Origin: Blumeriella jaapii
Taxonomy: Eukaryota; Ascomycota; Leotiomycetes; Helotiales; Drepanopezizaceae
Assembly: GCA_009599575.1 (NCBI GenBank)
Contig: VWND01000008.1
Coordinates: 930,001 to 994,000, forward strand
Length of the DNA: 64,000 nucleotides
Direction: 5' to 3'
Below are positions 48,210-60,298 of this stretch, piece by piece; positions within the stretch are counted from its first letter, which is position 1; each line of letters begins with the position of its first letter. A model generated the notes under the pieces. It was not told the DNA's origin. It made no database searches and worked only from the letters and a program-made list of their open reading frames with translations. A program made the position numbers and the translations under genes.

Positions 48210-48840
48210 TTAACGAGAGGTTTGACCTATGCTTGATTTGTCCAACTCGGCGTAAGGTCCCATCTCCATGTCACCCTTCTCTGTCATCGCCATCTTGTGA
48301 GCCTTAGCAGCTCGGAAGATCTTGATCGACACCACGGCTGCAAACACATTCACAAGACTATTCAATTCTCGATCAGCTCACGTGCTTCGTGAAGAGCGTG
48401 GGCATCCAATCTCGGAAAAGCACTTACCAGTTGACAGCACCCAAGCCCGAAACCGTCCAGCCCAGAGTGCACTGGATCCCATTGCACGATTGCAAGTGCG
48501 ATTGAACGCCCATGAAGACCACAGCAGCCCAGAAGAGAACCTCGAGGCAGTTGAGGATGGCGTTAGCCTTGAGGGAATACCACTTGTTGAACTTCTTGCT
48601 GAATACTTGGTAGGCAATAATGACGAGTGATTTTGCACTCTGCGAGTCTGGGTTAGCGTCTATGATGGAGTAGAGACTGCGGACAGAAGGCGAGAGGAAA
48701 CTTACCACACCGAAGACCATCATGCCTGTTCGTCCGACCGGCGGATTGGCAATGACAAATTTCGATATGGCCGCCACTCCAACCACTTGCAGAATGAGCG
48801 CGACTTGGGCAATGTGGATCCACGCAACGAGGGACGGCAT
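48210..48840 (-). CDS. four-TM (MARVEL-like) membrane protein
   Basis: Exons 48840-48706, 48639-48428 and 48357-48210 give 164 residues. Four hydrophobic segments are visible: IAQVALILQVVGVAAISKF, MMVFGV joined to SAKSLVIIAYQVF, ILNCLEVLFWAAVVFMGV and LVNVFAAVVSIKIFRAAKA. The tail is short and polar (MAMTEKGDMEMGPYAELDK). Size and layout match fungal MARVEL-type proteins of unknown role. Intron 1 has GTAAGT, GCTAAC and CGCAG and is a multiple of three, so retention would insert 22 residues without a stop. For the last intron the acceptor ATAG before 48357 keeps the hydrophobic fourth segment; the alternative TTTGCAG lies further on and gives a short tail. Confidence 0.75.
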
Positions 48841-49273
48841 CTTGGCTGATGGTTTGGAGGAAAGCTTGGCTGAAGAGGTCGAGGGTTCTTCGAATGGAGA
48901 AGCTGAGGTCTGGTAGAAGGGTTGACTTTGAGAGACGGAGTGGAGAGTGCTAATGAGATAGTGAACTGCAGAATATGACCCGAACTGTGAGGGACATTGT
49001 GTTGTACATATACTATGCCAGCGCGTCTCATAAATCCGCCCAGCCCTGGGTGTGATGCAGAGGCGGGAGATTATCTATTGCTTGCATGGCTTGGATGAAG
49101 TGCCCAGCGCATTGAATGCGAGGCCATCAGTCCCAAACGGTCGCGAAGGTTCAACCTCGTACCGGCTTGGATGGGAAACCAGCCCCTTTTCGTTTTAAGC
49201 GAAGGCTTGAAACCGGGCCTGAGCCCTGAAGCGCTCGTATGGCTGGGGCAATATTTATAGATTGATGGAGGCA

Positions 49274-49327
49274 GATTCGCAAGATTCGCAAGACTCGCAA
49301 GACTCGCAAGATTCGCAAGATTCGCGA
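49274..49327. repeat. 9-bp tandem repeat, GATTCGCAA / GACTCGCAA
   Basis: Six head-to-tail 9-base units, differing mainly by T/C at the third position. Confidence 0.9.
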
Positions 49328-49434
49328 GCTCGCATCTCTGAGCTTTGCGAGTAAAATTGCCCGTCTCGTATTGACGCAGTATCGCGTAGATGGTGTGTTG
49401 CTTCGTGCGACGGGTGGAATCGATCTTGTTGTTT

Positions 49435-49553
49435 TTGAGCTGCTTCTGCTTGTTGTTCTTCTGCTTCTGCTTGTTGTCTTCTGCTTCTGCTTATTTTCTG
49501 CTTCTGCTTGTTTTTCTGCTTCTTCTTCTGCTTCTGCTTTTTCTTCTGCATTT
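49435..49553. repeat. CTT/CTG-type microsatellite-like tract
   Basis: Pyrimidine-rich tract built of TTCTGCTTCTGCTTGTT-like units. It is open in several frames on both strands only through composition. Confidence 0.88.
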
Positions 49554-49554
49554 T

Positions 49555-49646
49555 GCAACTCCGCCAATGCCAGATGGCGTTCGAACATGAAGCCGTGGAT
49601 GCAACTTCGCCAATGCCAGATGGCGTTCGAGCATGAAGCTGTTGAT
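49555..49646. repeat. 46-bp tandem duplication
   Basis: Two adjacent 46-base copies (49555-49600 and 49601-49646) begin GCAACTYCGCCAATGCCAGA and differ at about five positions. The unit has an internal CCAGATGGCGTTCGA stretch. It is not part of a recognised gene. Confidence 0.9.
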
Positions 49647-49920
49647 GAGACTCGGATCCGACTTTTGTTGCATTTCGCAAAAATCACGGCCCTGAAGTTC
49701 AGGCACGACGGCAGAATGCCGGCACCGTTGAGGCCTGAGGCCTGAGGCAGCCCAAAAAAAAGAAAAACAGTGACGCTGGACTAACTCACACTGGCCCAAC
49801 GCTTGTCGACGACGATACGACATGTACACTACACGACTTACTGTATGTACATGTCCACCTTCACCATCACCATCATCGACGCCGACATAGGCCTTGGACC
49901 TCTTTCCACCACGCGATACA

Positions 49921-50719
49921 ATGGCTGACCGCTCACCGCCGACCACGTTAGCGATCATCATCAGCACCGCGCTCATCGCCGGCCTCAGCGGCTACCTGCT
50001 GGGCATCGGCGCGTCGCTGGGCCTCCTGCCGAATCCCTTCGTCGCCAAAAAGCCGGCCAAGAGAGGAATCGAGAATTACGACGACGAAGAGGAGAGCGAG
50101 GAGGAGGACATCGATGCGTCCATACTCGACCATGCGCCGAACTGGGCGAATGGCTTCGAGGCAGACAAGAGGGATGGCTTGAGAGCAACAGCTGCGGCGA
50201 CGAAGAAGCAGCCCAAGGTCAAGACGGAGTCGGAATGGGAAGATGTGGAGGTCAAAGTCGAGCATCCCCGGGAAAAAGCTGCAAAGCCGGAGTGGGAGAA
50301 TAGCAACGAGGAGTGCAAGCTTGTCCTGGTTGTGCGGACGGATCTAGGGATGACGAAGGGTATGTTTTTGGTATGATGGGGTTGGAGGTACGACCGCTGA
50401 TGAAATGGCAGGCAAGATTGCCGCGCAATGCGGACACGCGACCTTGGCTTGCTACAAGCACTTCCTGCAGCGCGATCCGACATCGAGGATATTGCGAAGA
50501 TGGGAGCGGCAAGGACAAGCCAAGATCGCGCTACAGGTGCAAGGCGAGGACGAGCTGGACACGCTGCAGGCGACTGCGATCAGTTTGGGTCTGGTGGCGG
50601 AAGTCATTGCGGATGCTGGGCGGACACAGATCGCGAGCGGGAGCCACACCGTGTTGGGCATTGGTCCTGCGCCGAAAAGTGTCGTTGATCAGGTCACCGG
50701 GCATCTGAAGCTACTCTGA
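49921..50719 (+). CDS. PTH2: peptidyl-tRNA hydrolase 2
   Basis: Exons 49921-50359 and 50412-50719 give 248 residues. An N-terminal transmembrane anchor (LAIIISTALIAGLSGYLLGI, residues 9-28) precedes an acidic linker (YDDEEESEEEDID) and the Pth2 domain from about residue 133 to the end. The family motifs CKLVLVVRTDLGMTKGKIAA, QCGHATLACY, GQAKIALQV, AGRTQIASGSHTVLGIGPAP and DQVTGHLKLL are present. The enzyme releases peptide from peptidyl-tRNA that drops off the ribosome. The anchor suggests outer mitochondrial membrane placement, as for human Bit1 and yeast Pth2. The intron splits the codon for the Gly in MTKGK. Confidence 0.95.
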
Positions 50720-53108
50720 TCTCGAAAGAATCCGCTGAGCATTTGTGGCGCTGGTCAAAAGCTGCATATGGGCCACACACGATGAATGTGTGGAGTTCTG
50801 GAGTTCGTGAACATCTAAATGTGCTTCAGACAAGTCCCGAGAGTCTTTCTTGGGCACAGGAACCAAAGTCTGCGTCTACTTCTGCAAAGTGATTGAAGTT
50901 GCGAAGATTTCTCGCATGTTTCGTGGCATCTACTCTGCGTCAAGTCTCTCGCGTTTGTCAGAGAGATCTTTTTTTTTTTTTTTTTGTGTTTTTCTTCTTC
51001 ACACTTCTCTGATCTCCTTCGTACACCAGACGGCTGGCTGATCAGATCCAATTGGGATAACAAAAGTCTTCACAGAGACGAAAAGGAAGGCCATCAAGCT
51101 GCGCGAAGTATCCAGCCGAAAATCCGAGCTTGGGCAGAATCACCACCAGCTTCATCGGTACGTGGCCGCATACTGATCCTGGGCATCATGTTATTTTCTT
51201 TTACTTTATTGTTAACGGAGGACCTTCCTTCCCCGGAGCCTGGCTTCGTAGAAGGTTGAATTCCACCCCACAGTTAGATACAGTGCCGTAGCCGAACCCT
51301 GAAAATGTCGAAATGTCGTGCCTGGGGAGCAGCACCACCCTGGATTCCTTAGCCCCCTGCGAGTAATCGGGGGATCGGAGACGATCCAGGGGGGCACAGC
51401 AAGAATGCAAAACATGGCAAAGCTTTGCCGGAAAGGGGTCATCTTCGATGCCCCCAATAGGTTATCATGCCACGGATAAGCAATTGGGTCAAGATGTGAC
51501 CTCTATTCTCCTTTCTCACCAAAGAAGCACTGAGACAGGAGGTCCAAATGCGAGCAAGCACCTTGAAGGGCTAGATATCTGGGCCGGGGAGATAGCGATC
51601 CATGAATGTCGCGATGCCGCTGTATCCGGGTTGGTGGGAGTGTGCAAGTGGTCATGGCGCGAGGAATTTCAATCCCTGTACAGTACTTGTAGGTCTACGT
51701 GATTCTCTTTTATTAAGTGTTAGCCGTTGCTCCTTTAAAGTTTGGGATATGGGCTGGATTTGCACACGGAATCTAAAACGGATGTCTTTTATCGGAGACA
51801 TTTCTCCGGACTACATGCTGCAAATGGTTTCTTGTTGTTGTGATACAAACAAGGCGTATCTATCCGCGAAGCAAAAGGGATATTACTGCTTGTAAGCTGA
51901 TGGTTAACTAGCGCGAGCATCTCTGGCAAGAACTCGAGTCTCAAAGTATCACTCGATCAAAATCCAGAGCCTCGAACAGTCGTGATCAAAGCATTCGTCA
52001 AGTCATGAAGCTGTGCAAAAGGTCCACTTTGGGTCAGGCTTTGGGTCAGGATTCGCTGAAATCTGGAGGCGGCGCTCCGGATTCCTGCACCCAAGTACTG
52101 CCTAGATGGTAATCACCATCTTAGACTAGGTATCTATCTACTGTTGGCTCAGAGCACGCCGAGAGCTTGAATCGGGTCCTGGATTAGGCAGATACGCCTG
52201 ACTTGCTGTATTACACTACTTACTCGCGGCGCGATCCACCGCTACGATGCCCCCTTCGTCATTCGACAACATTCTCAACTCCGGTTCTTCTCACTCATAT
52301 ATTTATAAGCCCCAAGACGCTTGACGCAGAACCGATAGAAGCTACCTACCTACTGCATAGGCTGTTGATGTGTTGTTGTTATTGCAATAGCCTCGCTGAG
52401 ATGTCCCACCTTGCCGAGAGGAGGAGGAAGGAAGGCAGGAATAAGGATCAACTCGTCCAGGAAGCCGTAACGCCACCAATAAGATGAACGGATTACGGAG
52501 GTAACTATTTCAGTTGAAAACGAAAGCTCACGTGTCTATGTACCTGCCGGGTTGGGCTACTCGTGCCGTCGCAGCCTGAACCTAGAAACCTCGATTTCCA
52601 CATTTACTAGCACCTGCATCCAACATTCCCTTATAAGCTCGTGAAGTATCGACGTGTAGTCTGAGATTCATCCATGGCGCCGCTCCTCCCGCCCACGCAG
52701 TAAAGCCGAGCATTGAGGTAGGGTCCAGGTTGCTCTTTACACCATGGCTGAGGATCTTTCAGACTCGGTTGTACCAGCAGGCTCGTACCGGCAGAGTCAC
52801 ACTTAGCGGTGGTGCAACCTCCTTAAATGGACCTCCTCACAGACGGGACTTCAGGGTGTCTCCATCCAAGCCGGTGGGGAAGTTTCCTACTTACATAACC
52901 TGATAGTACTTTACTTTATCACTCGGTCTGCTGGGCCATTGAGACGAGTCGCTGCCTCCGTCCGTGTGCGCATCCGCCGGAACCAGAATGACTTATCTCT
53001 TCGTCGAGCACGAGGTCGAATACTGTAACAATCCTCCAGATGACCATTCTCACCACTCCTAATCTTACGTCGTAGTGTAGTTCTCTCTGAGACTCGACCA
53101 AGAGAATC
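50720..53108. other. 2.4-kb gene-poor interval
   Basis: I see no supportable gene on either strand. It holds a 17-base poly-T at 50969-50985, scattered short frames of random composition, and the sugar-transporter promoter at the right end. Long undetected multi-exon genes are unlikely, as no frame resembles a protein family. Confidence 0.5.
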
Positions 53109-55163
53109 ATGATGTCGGACGACAAGCCTTCCCCAGAAGCTTCAACTGTCCATATCGCGTCAGTATACCAAGCCGGGTTGGAACCATATGGACCCTCAGG
53201 TAAGCTATCAACAAAATTCGCAAGGGCCACAATGCTTGACTAACAAATGAGCAGGCTTTCGGGGTATCATCTCCTCCCGATATGTGGTGCTTTGCGCTGC
53301 CTTCTCTGCCATCGGGGGCTTGCTATTTGGCTACGAGTATGCATGCGCATCTTGTTATCATCCCCTCCGTCACTGCTGGCTAACAGATCGTGTAGTCAGG
53401 GAGTGATTTCCGTCACCCTTGTCATGCCGCAGTTCGTAGAACGATTCCCAGAAGTGTCAAAGACGGCGGCCGGAGGGGGCTTCTACAAGGGACTAATGAC
53501 TGGGATGATTGAACTTGGAGCACTCATCGGTGAGTAGCGAATTCGTCGGATGCGAGACACCGCTGACTAGGACCTAAGGCGCGCTCAACCAGGGCTGGAT
53601 TGCAGACAAGATATCCCGTCGGTACTCCATCATCGTGGCAGTGTTAGTGTTTATCCTGGGATCCACACTGCAAACCACCTCGATCAACTATTCGATGCTC
53701 GTCGCCGCTCGCTTCGTGGGAGGACTGGGTATCGGGATGTAAGTCGTTCGTCCCAGTAACCTACGATTCTCTAGTCATTGACAGATCCGCCAGGCTTAGC
53801 ATGGTAGTGCCGCTTTACATCTCCGAGATATCCCCCCCTGAGATCCGCGGCTCTCTCCTGGTCTTCGAAGAGTTTAGCATCGTCTTTGGTATCGTGTTAT
53901 CATTCTGGATCACCTACGCGACCAGGTACATCCCGAGCAGCACGTCGTGGCAACTCCCGTTTGCTCTTCAGATGGTCCCTGGGCTTTTGCTAGGAGTTGG
54001 TGCGTTCTTCTTCTTGCCATTCTCGCCTCGCTGGCTTGCCTCGAAGGGACGAGAAAATGAGGCGTTGGTCATCCTCGCCAAGTTAAGGAGACTTCCTGAA
54101 TCTGATGCGAGAGTACGACGAGAATGGGTGGACATAATAGCCGAGTCGGAATTCCAAAGACAGATTCTCGAAGAGAGACATCCAAGTCTCGTCGCCAGGA
54201 CACAGAAGAATAGATTGAAGCTTGAGGTGCACTCGTGGACGGATTGCCTGAAGCCTGGGTGTTGGAGACGGACCCATGTCGGAGCTGGCTTGATGTTCTT
54301 CCAACAGGTCAACACGCCCCTATTTCCGAGCCATGGCAACAAGTTACTAACAGCTTCAGTTTGTTGGTATCAATGCACTGATATACTACTCCCCCACGTT
54401 ATTCGAGTAAGTCAACTCGGCATTTTTTCGACTTTCCCTAATGATCCACAGAATGATGGGCCTGAACGACTCCATGCAACTCATCATGTCCGGCATACTC
54501 AATATCACTCAACTTTTTGGCGTGATCTCAAGCTTATGGACGCTTGATCGTTTTGGGCGCAAGTCGATCTTACTTTGGGGCAGTGTAGGCATGTTCATAT
54601 CCCACTTAATAATCGCAATCCTCGTTGGGGCATTCTCTTCCGACTGGCCGAATCATCGTACCGAGGGCTGGACCAGTGTTGCATTCCTACTTCTGTATAT
54701 GATCTCTTTCGGGGCCAGCTGGGGGCCGGTACCCTGGGCCATGCCATCCGAGATCTTCCCGTCGTCTCTGAGAGCGAAGGGTGTAGCCATCTCGACCTGT
54801 TCCAGTAAGTGGCCTCCCCATCCACCCGTTGCTGCTGAGATGCTCACGTTTTGTCTCGACAGACTGGTTCAACAACTTCATCATAGTAGGAGATCCTCCT
54901 CGAGCGCATCTCTGTCACTTGCTAACCACACGCAGGGTCTCATAACCCCTCCACTAGTGCAGAACACGGGATTTGGCGCGTACATTTTCTTCGCAGTCTT
55001 TTGTCTTGGATCGTTCGTTTGGACCTACCTCTTCGTCCCAGAAACCAGCGGCAAGACGTTGGAACAGATGGACGAGGTCTTCAAAGACAGAGGGAACGTA
55101 GCTGACGAGGAGAAGAAGGACGCCATATTAACCGAGACAATGAGGAGATTGGAGATTCTGTAG
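53109..55163 (+). CDS. MFS sugar transporter
   Basis: Nine exons (53109-53199, 53255-53336, 53396-53529, 53579-53738, 53794-54307, 54360-54406, 54452-54804, 54863-54885, 54936-55163), all in phase, give 543 residues. Family signatures are all present: GGLLFGYDQGVIS in TM1, the loop DKISRRYS, RFVGGLGIGM, PLYISEISPPEIRGSL, then QQFVGINALIYYSPTLFE in TM7, LDRFGRKSIL, PWAMPSEIFPSSLRAKGVAI and the C-terminal VPETSGKTLEQMDEVF. Twelve TM segments are expected. It imports a hexose or related polyol/acid by proton symport at the plasma membrane; the substrate cannot be told from sequence. The very intron-rich structure includes exons of 23 and 47 bases. A second ATG follows the first directly. Confidence 0.93.
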
Positions 55164-56924
55164 CCCCAATGCCCTCCTTCTCAGGTAATTGGACTCTATC
55201 ATGTCCAATAGGGGTCAATAGGTCTGCCTCGATCTAGAGCGTTGCTAGCTATGTGATTTGTTATCCTGACGAAAGGTCGAGTGCGGGAATCGTCGTCGAT
55301 ATCGCTCACTACAATTGAAAAATTGGCTATTCCTGTACGCCGTCCAGGTACACACTTCTTAAATAGATAGGACCCCTTTGTGGCTCACTTCATGCCTGAC
55401 TCCAGGCTTGGAATTTCCTTGACTCGGTATCGTGATCGTTCTTGTGGTTTAGTTAACCTGATCTTCCGCAACCTTGCCCTTCTCTGTGTTCCCTCTCACA
55501 GCTTATACCTGCCTTTCCCAATGCCGCTGTCGCTTCATCTCGTAAACACATCCTCGTGAGCTAGACATGGCAGTATTTAACTCGCCGCTACGCTGCGATC
55601 TCCTCGCCACGCTGTCCACCAGGTCTGGACGACGATTCCAATACAACATACAGTAAGCTTGGGTCAAGGGGTTTGGGCTAGAGGATGCCACCACTTGCTG
55701 TCAGTAGCATGCCTGGACAGTCAACGAAAACCAGATCGAGGCCACGATGGATTCTGCATTGTGCTTCCGCCCCGGCCTCTCTGAGCCACACGACAAGACA
55801 AATGGGCAGGGAGACGTGGAAGGCATGAAAACTGGGGTTTGTTGTCCCATCACGATTGAATACCCCCATCCACGGACTGTGCTCACCCAACATAGAGCTC
55901 AGCACATGGTACCTTCGACAAGCCAGAGCAGCACCCGGTGTGCCGGGTAGACAAGACACATGGACTTCGTCTCTGCCCACTGCTGCCCGGCGCCACCCAC
56001 CCGGAGAACTCCAGCTGCGAGAAATGGTAGATCTATGGCTTTATGGGTTGCTCCGAAACAGCCCCTTTCTGCTCGATGCGGTGCTGCAGTATTCCTGGGC
56101 TTCTAGTGCAGTACCTCCGTGAGCAACAGAAGCTCGCGTAATTGTTTGGATACGTGATAGCGCAGATTTGATCCGATTTGGCGTGTAGGCCATGACAGAG
56201 GGCTTGTTTTCGGTTCTGGATATATCGAATGCACTGAACGTGATTTGGATGTGAAGAGAGCTTCCGGGTGCTCGACTCTATTCTTCGGATCGGTGAATAG
56301 CGATGGCCATTTGTGATCTTCACTTGCATTCTGAACGACTTTAACTTATCCTATCTATCCAACCAAGAAGTTGAGAATGTCTGCCGGTTGTGTTGTAGGT
56401 AGGTATTCATACTCTTTCATTGCGGTTCCGCTAGCACTCCAAGACTAATTCGCGTGCATGGCTTTTACATACTTGTGTCGTTGATCTTTGAAATTATGAT
56501 TACATTAGATATTAGTTCTATCATTACATTACATATTAAGTATTGTCATGACCCGGATTACTCCTCTAATGCAATCGGCCTCGCCGTCGTATCATCCGTC
56601 GTCGACCTCGCGCCGAACTCTCAGAAAAGAAAACCCCCACCCCTTGAATTGCTCCACGATGGGATGCCGACGGCATTGTCCCGACCGGGAGGTGCTATCT
56701 TACGCACGTTACGCTGTCTTCGAAAAACATCCGCGGGTGACTATACTCCATGAAGTGGGCCGCTACAGACAAGCATTAGTCCTCTGGGTTTCTAACAATC
56801 ATGGAGCAACATTTGCGCATCGAGTCTTTGCGTAGCATTGTCACTGGGACGTCTCCAACTTGCGGGCCTCTGCTTCTCGCTCGAGCTAATAAAGGGGACT
56901 TGCTTACCTGTCTTTCGGCCTTCG
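55164..56924. other. 1.8-kb gene-poor interval
   Basis: No independent gene is supported. The right end (about 56780-56924) may belong to the STAND-type gene, if that gene continues past its present stop (see that entry). Confidence 0.45.
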
Positions 56925-58161
56925 TCAAGAGCTCACCGGCGTTTCCTTCGACGGGTTCTTCGGGGCCTGGTCATGGACTCGCGGCTGTGGACTTTGGCCC
57001 ACGAAAAGTTCATCGTCCTTAGCTCTGGTCGCAGGCGGGTGGCTTCTGAGCCCTCGAAAGAATGTGGAATGACGACGTTTAGGGGCGTTCATCTTCGGCG
57101 CCGTGGCGTACGAGTCGGAAGCAGCTCGCACCGGCATCTTGCTTGGTGATAAAGTCTCCTGCGTCTGGGTGGTGGATTCGACAGCTTCGAGCTCTGGGAT
57201 GCTTGGATCTGGAACCGACGAGTAGCGGTACGGACCTGGGGATGCTGGAGTCGAGAAGGGGGACGATGTATGGGAATTTTGCGGAGATGGCACAGAAGAG
57301 GACAAGTCTCCATATGACTTCCACACTGACAGGTGCACATCGAGCGAGAGCCGGAAGTTCCTCTGCTCATCGGCGACCAAGCTCTTCACCCACGCAGACC
57401 CTCTCCTCAGTCTCAACCCGTCGCCATCTTGCATCGGATCTTGCCCTTTGGCCATGGGCTTGGATTCTCGAGGACGCGCCGCTAGACCCAGACTCGGTCT
57501 CCGAGACATGGTGTTCACAGGTGTCGAGATTCGTCGGACCCCGGCCACTTTGTCTTCAAGGTGTTCGAGCGTGGCGATGGTTGATTGCCGCGTGATCTTG
57601 AGACCGTCTGTTATCACTGCAGCGAAGGCCTCTGCATCTAACAGCTCCGCAGTCGTCATTCTGAACTGATATCAGCTCAAGCATCTTAGCACAAGACGTG
57701 GTGACTTAATTTCTTGTTGAGAGACAGCGAGCAACCTCCAAGTTGTGCAGCAGAATATGCAGCGTGATCGTGCATGCTTCAACCATCTTCCGGAGAATCT
57801 GGCAATGAGAGCGTCCGAAGACCGAATCCGCTTTGGCTAAGAAGCCTTCGTCGTGGTTCCCGTCCGGTCCGAGCCAGTCTACGATCTGGTCGAGACTCGT
57901 GAACACCTTCTGGCAGCGCCTGACGATCTTTTGGACCAGCACTCTGGAGCCAACCGAGTACTTTGTCATGCCAGAGTTGGCCACCGCCAAGTGAACTTGC
58001 TTCAGTACCGAGCAGAAGAGAGAGATGTCTGCTCCCAGATGGCGAATGTTGGGGGCCATTGATCCTGCTGTCTTGGCCGAGCCGAGAAGAGTGCTGGAAA
58101 GCTGTAGACCTTGTGCAATAAGATCGTAAGAGAACCCAATGCCGTTGCTGTGGTCTGCCAT
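56925..58161 (-). CDS. fungal STAND-type N-terminal domain protein, 3' end uncertain
   Basis: Exons 58161-57736 and 57665-56925 give 388 residues as read. Residues 1-140 (DLIAQGLQLSSTLLGSAKTA, IRHLGADISLFCSVLKQ) match the helical fungal N-terminal domain found on STAND/NACHT and other signalling proteins. The rest is Ser/Pro-rich and disordered. No NACHT or repeat domain follows. The intron donor is GTTGCT, which is unusual. Near the end, frame +1 becomes more protein-like after the CCCC run at 56962-56965 (EEPVEGNAGELLTKAERQ, then a GTAAGC donor at 56907). So the annotated stop may follow a lost base, and the gene may extend further left. Confidence 0.6.
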
Positions 58162-60298
58162 CTTGTGTATCGATTGAAGATGTTTACTTCGACTGGAACT
58201 GCTGTACATTAAGCGAAAATGCTGTAAATTAGCTGAAGATGGGAGTAGTGTGTGGGATAGATGATTCATTTATGAATGATGTATCTTGGGCTCGTGCCCG
58301 ACTCCCCGACGTTGCTGTTGCTGATGATGATGAAGGTAATTTTCTTCCCAGCGGCATCCCGTCCGAGGGAATACTCGCACGGCCGACAATGTTACACAAC
58401 AAGGGCCACCATAGCCAAATCGCGGACCAGATTCCAAAGGCGGGGTGAGTTCGAGCCGCGATCACGATAGATTTGATTGCAAATCAAATAGTGAGATAAA
58501 GTTATGAGGTGGTTGAAGGGATCTTGCTGGCCTGAAGTCAGCGTGTAGGTTAAGCCTCTGTGGGAAAAGCCATAGAGGCAGTAATTTTGGTTTTGTCTAT
58601 CTCGCAAGAGATAGCAATACACAGTAGAGTGAAGAAAATCACTGGTCTTGAATACTTTTGCTTCGATCCATTGTTGGCAATGCTTCCTAGCAACGCAAGG
58701 ACGTGAAGCCAACAGAGACTTGGGAGAAGGCCTTTGGTCTCATCAACTGCCTCGCCAGCAAACGGAAACCGTTCGGGGTACGGTCAGTTGTTTACTATGG
58801 TAGTTTACTTTTTGGATATACGTAAACTTGATAAGGAGAGCAGGAATCCAGAAAAGCTACAGAACCTGGTAAAGCTTGAAAAGGCCATCCATCACAGACC
58901 AGTTAGTCAACATCACATTCGTAAACTGATTATACTTTTTATGAATCTTGATGATCTTGGGCCCAAACTCTGTAAGAAACTTTAGAGTAATTGACAGTTA
59001 CCGATCCTTGTCAATCCCGTTCAACTTCTTTTCTCTGGTGGCAAATGACGCGCGCCAGCTCGAGCGGAGATGCGACAGCAGGAGAACAACGGCAAGGGTG
59101 CAGCTCCGAACAGAATTGGATTCGAAGATTAACTTTCTGTTCGGAAAGAACAAATCCACACACGCTAGAAGGATAGTATCACTAGCTAGACGTCCAGCAT
59201 GACTCGCGTTTATGATCTACGTCCTTGATCCCCGACTTCCATCTCTTGATCCACGACTTTCTCTGCATTACCTGTGGAATGACTTGGGAACAGGAGAGGT
59301 CTGTGGAGACCGGAAGACGTTTTTTTGGTGAACTTAGGAGCGCTTGGACACTTTCACTTTAGTAATTAGAGTAGCATGTAGAATAGCGTGTAGAATAACA
59401 TGTAGAATAGCATGTAGAACAGCATGTAGAATAGCGTGTAGAATAACATGTAGAATAGCATGTAGAATAGCATGTAGATTAACATGTAGAATAGCTTGTA
59501 TAATAGCATGTAGAACAACTTGTAGAATAACATGTAGAATAGCATGTAGAACAGCATGTGGAATAGCATGTAGAACAACTTGTTCAAAAGATAAGCAGAT
59601 TTCGGATCATACCAATCAAAATCTCAACGGCATCGATTAGTTATTCTGTGAGTGATTCAGTAGACTAGTGACAGCAAAAGTCCGCCGAGCGTGCGACCAC
59701 TGGCCAGTGAGAATGTATACAAGACTTACATACTGTACTGTGCAAATACAGTACTGCACAGTACATACATACAAAGTCGTACAGTTCCAAGCATCATGCA
59801 AGTACCATTGTGCCTTCGGCGACTTAGTTTAAGCTCTGTGTCTAGCTAGTTCTTATCAGCTGCATTCCGTACACTTGCTACCATTAGAGTTTCGACGGTC
59901 CAAGTACAGTAATATCCCACGGCTTCGAAAGTTCCAAATCCAAAATGCAGTGATCAATGCGACAGAAGTGCCAAAGGATGGTAGCAGCCACCTAGCTTGG
60001 TTGATGTGATCCGTTCTGGCGTACCGGGAGATCGGCTCAAATGTCTTGGTCTTTGAAGTCTAAAGTCTAAAGTCTCGGTGATACAGTACAAGATACTCTT
60101 ATGTCAAAACACACTTGTTTTCTAGAATCGATGCGTGATGCTTCGAAGCCATTTCCGAACTCATGTCAGGTCACTAGCCCGGCTCGGCCGCGTCAGCCCC
60201 ACCGAAATGTCAACAACAGGCTCGTCTCTCTTCGAACCTCACAACCTCGCAACATCGCCAACAACCTCACTTCTACCATCTTTTCGCCCAGCCAGGAG
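58162..60298. other. 2.1-kb gene-poor interval with minisatellite
   Basis: Contains the 12-bp minisatellite at 59373-59584 and GTAC palindromes near 59730-59765. The remaining frames are short and unconvincing. Confidence 0.55.
59373..59584. repeat. 12-bp minisatellite, unit AGCATGTAGAAT
   Basis: About 17.5 units in tandem with variants at fixed positions (AGC/AAC, ATG/GTG/TTG, AAT/AAC). As 12 is a multiple of three, the array is open in frame on both strands and spells a Cys-Arg tetrapeptide or a Leu-Phe-Tyr-Met tetrapeptide. No start context, introns or flanking domain support a gene. Confidence 0.92.

Larger units (their letters stand above)
48841..49920. other. intergenic interval rich in simple repeats
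   Basis: Apart from the repeats listed separately (49274-49327, 49435-49553, 49555-49646) nothing coding is supported. The right end is the PTH2 promoter. Confidence 0.6.

Noticed and set aside
49255..49687. Several frames rich in Glu-Lys-Gln, Leu-Phe-Cys or Cys-Glu-Ser
   Set aside because: Produced by the repeat tracts at 49274-49553; no flanking coding signal.
50720..53108. Search for a missed multi-exon gene in the 2.4-kb gap
   Set aside because: No frame of useful length reads like a protein family and no chain of splice-linked pieces was found.
58430..58470. GAGTTCGAGCC, like a tRNA T arm
   Set aside because: No matching acceptor stem, anticodon arm or D arm could be folded round it.
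59344..59640. 98-codon open frame spelling a Cys-Arg tetrapeptide repeat, and its Leu-Phe-Tyr-Met counterpart on the other strand
   Set aside because: Both follow automatically from the 12-bp minisatellite; there is no domain, signal peptide or splice structure around it.
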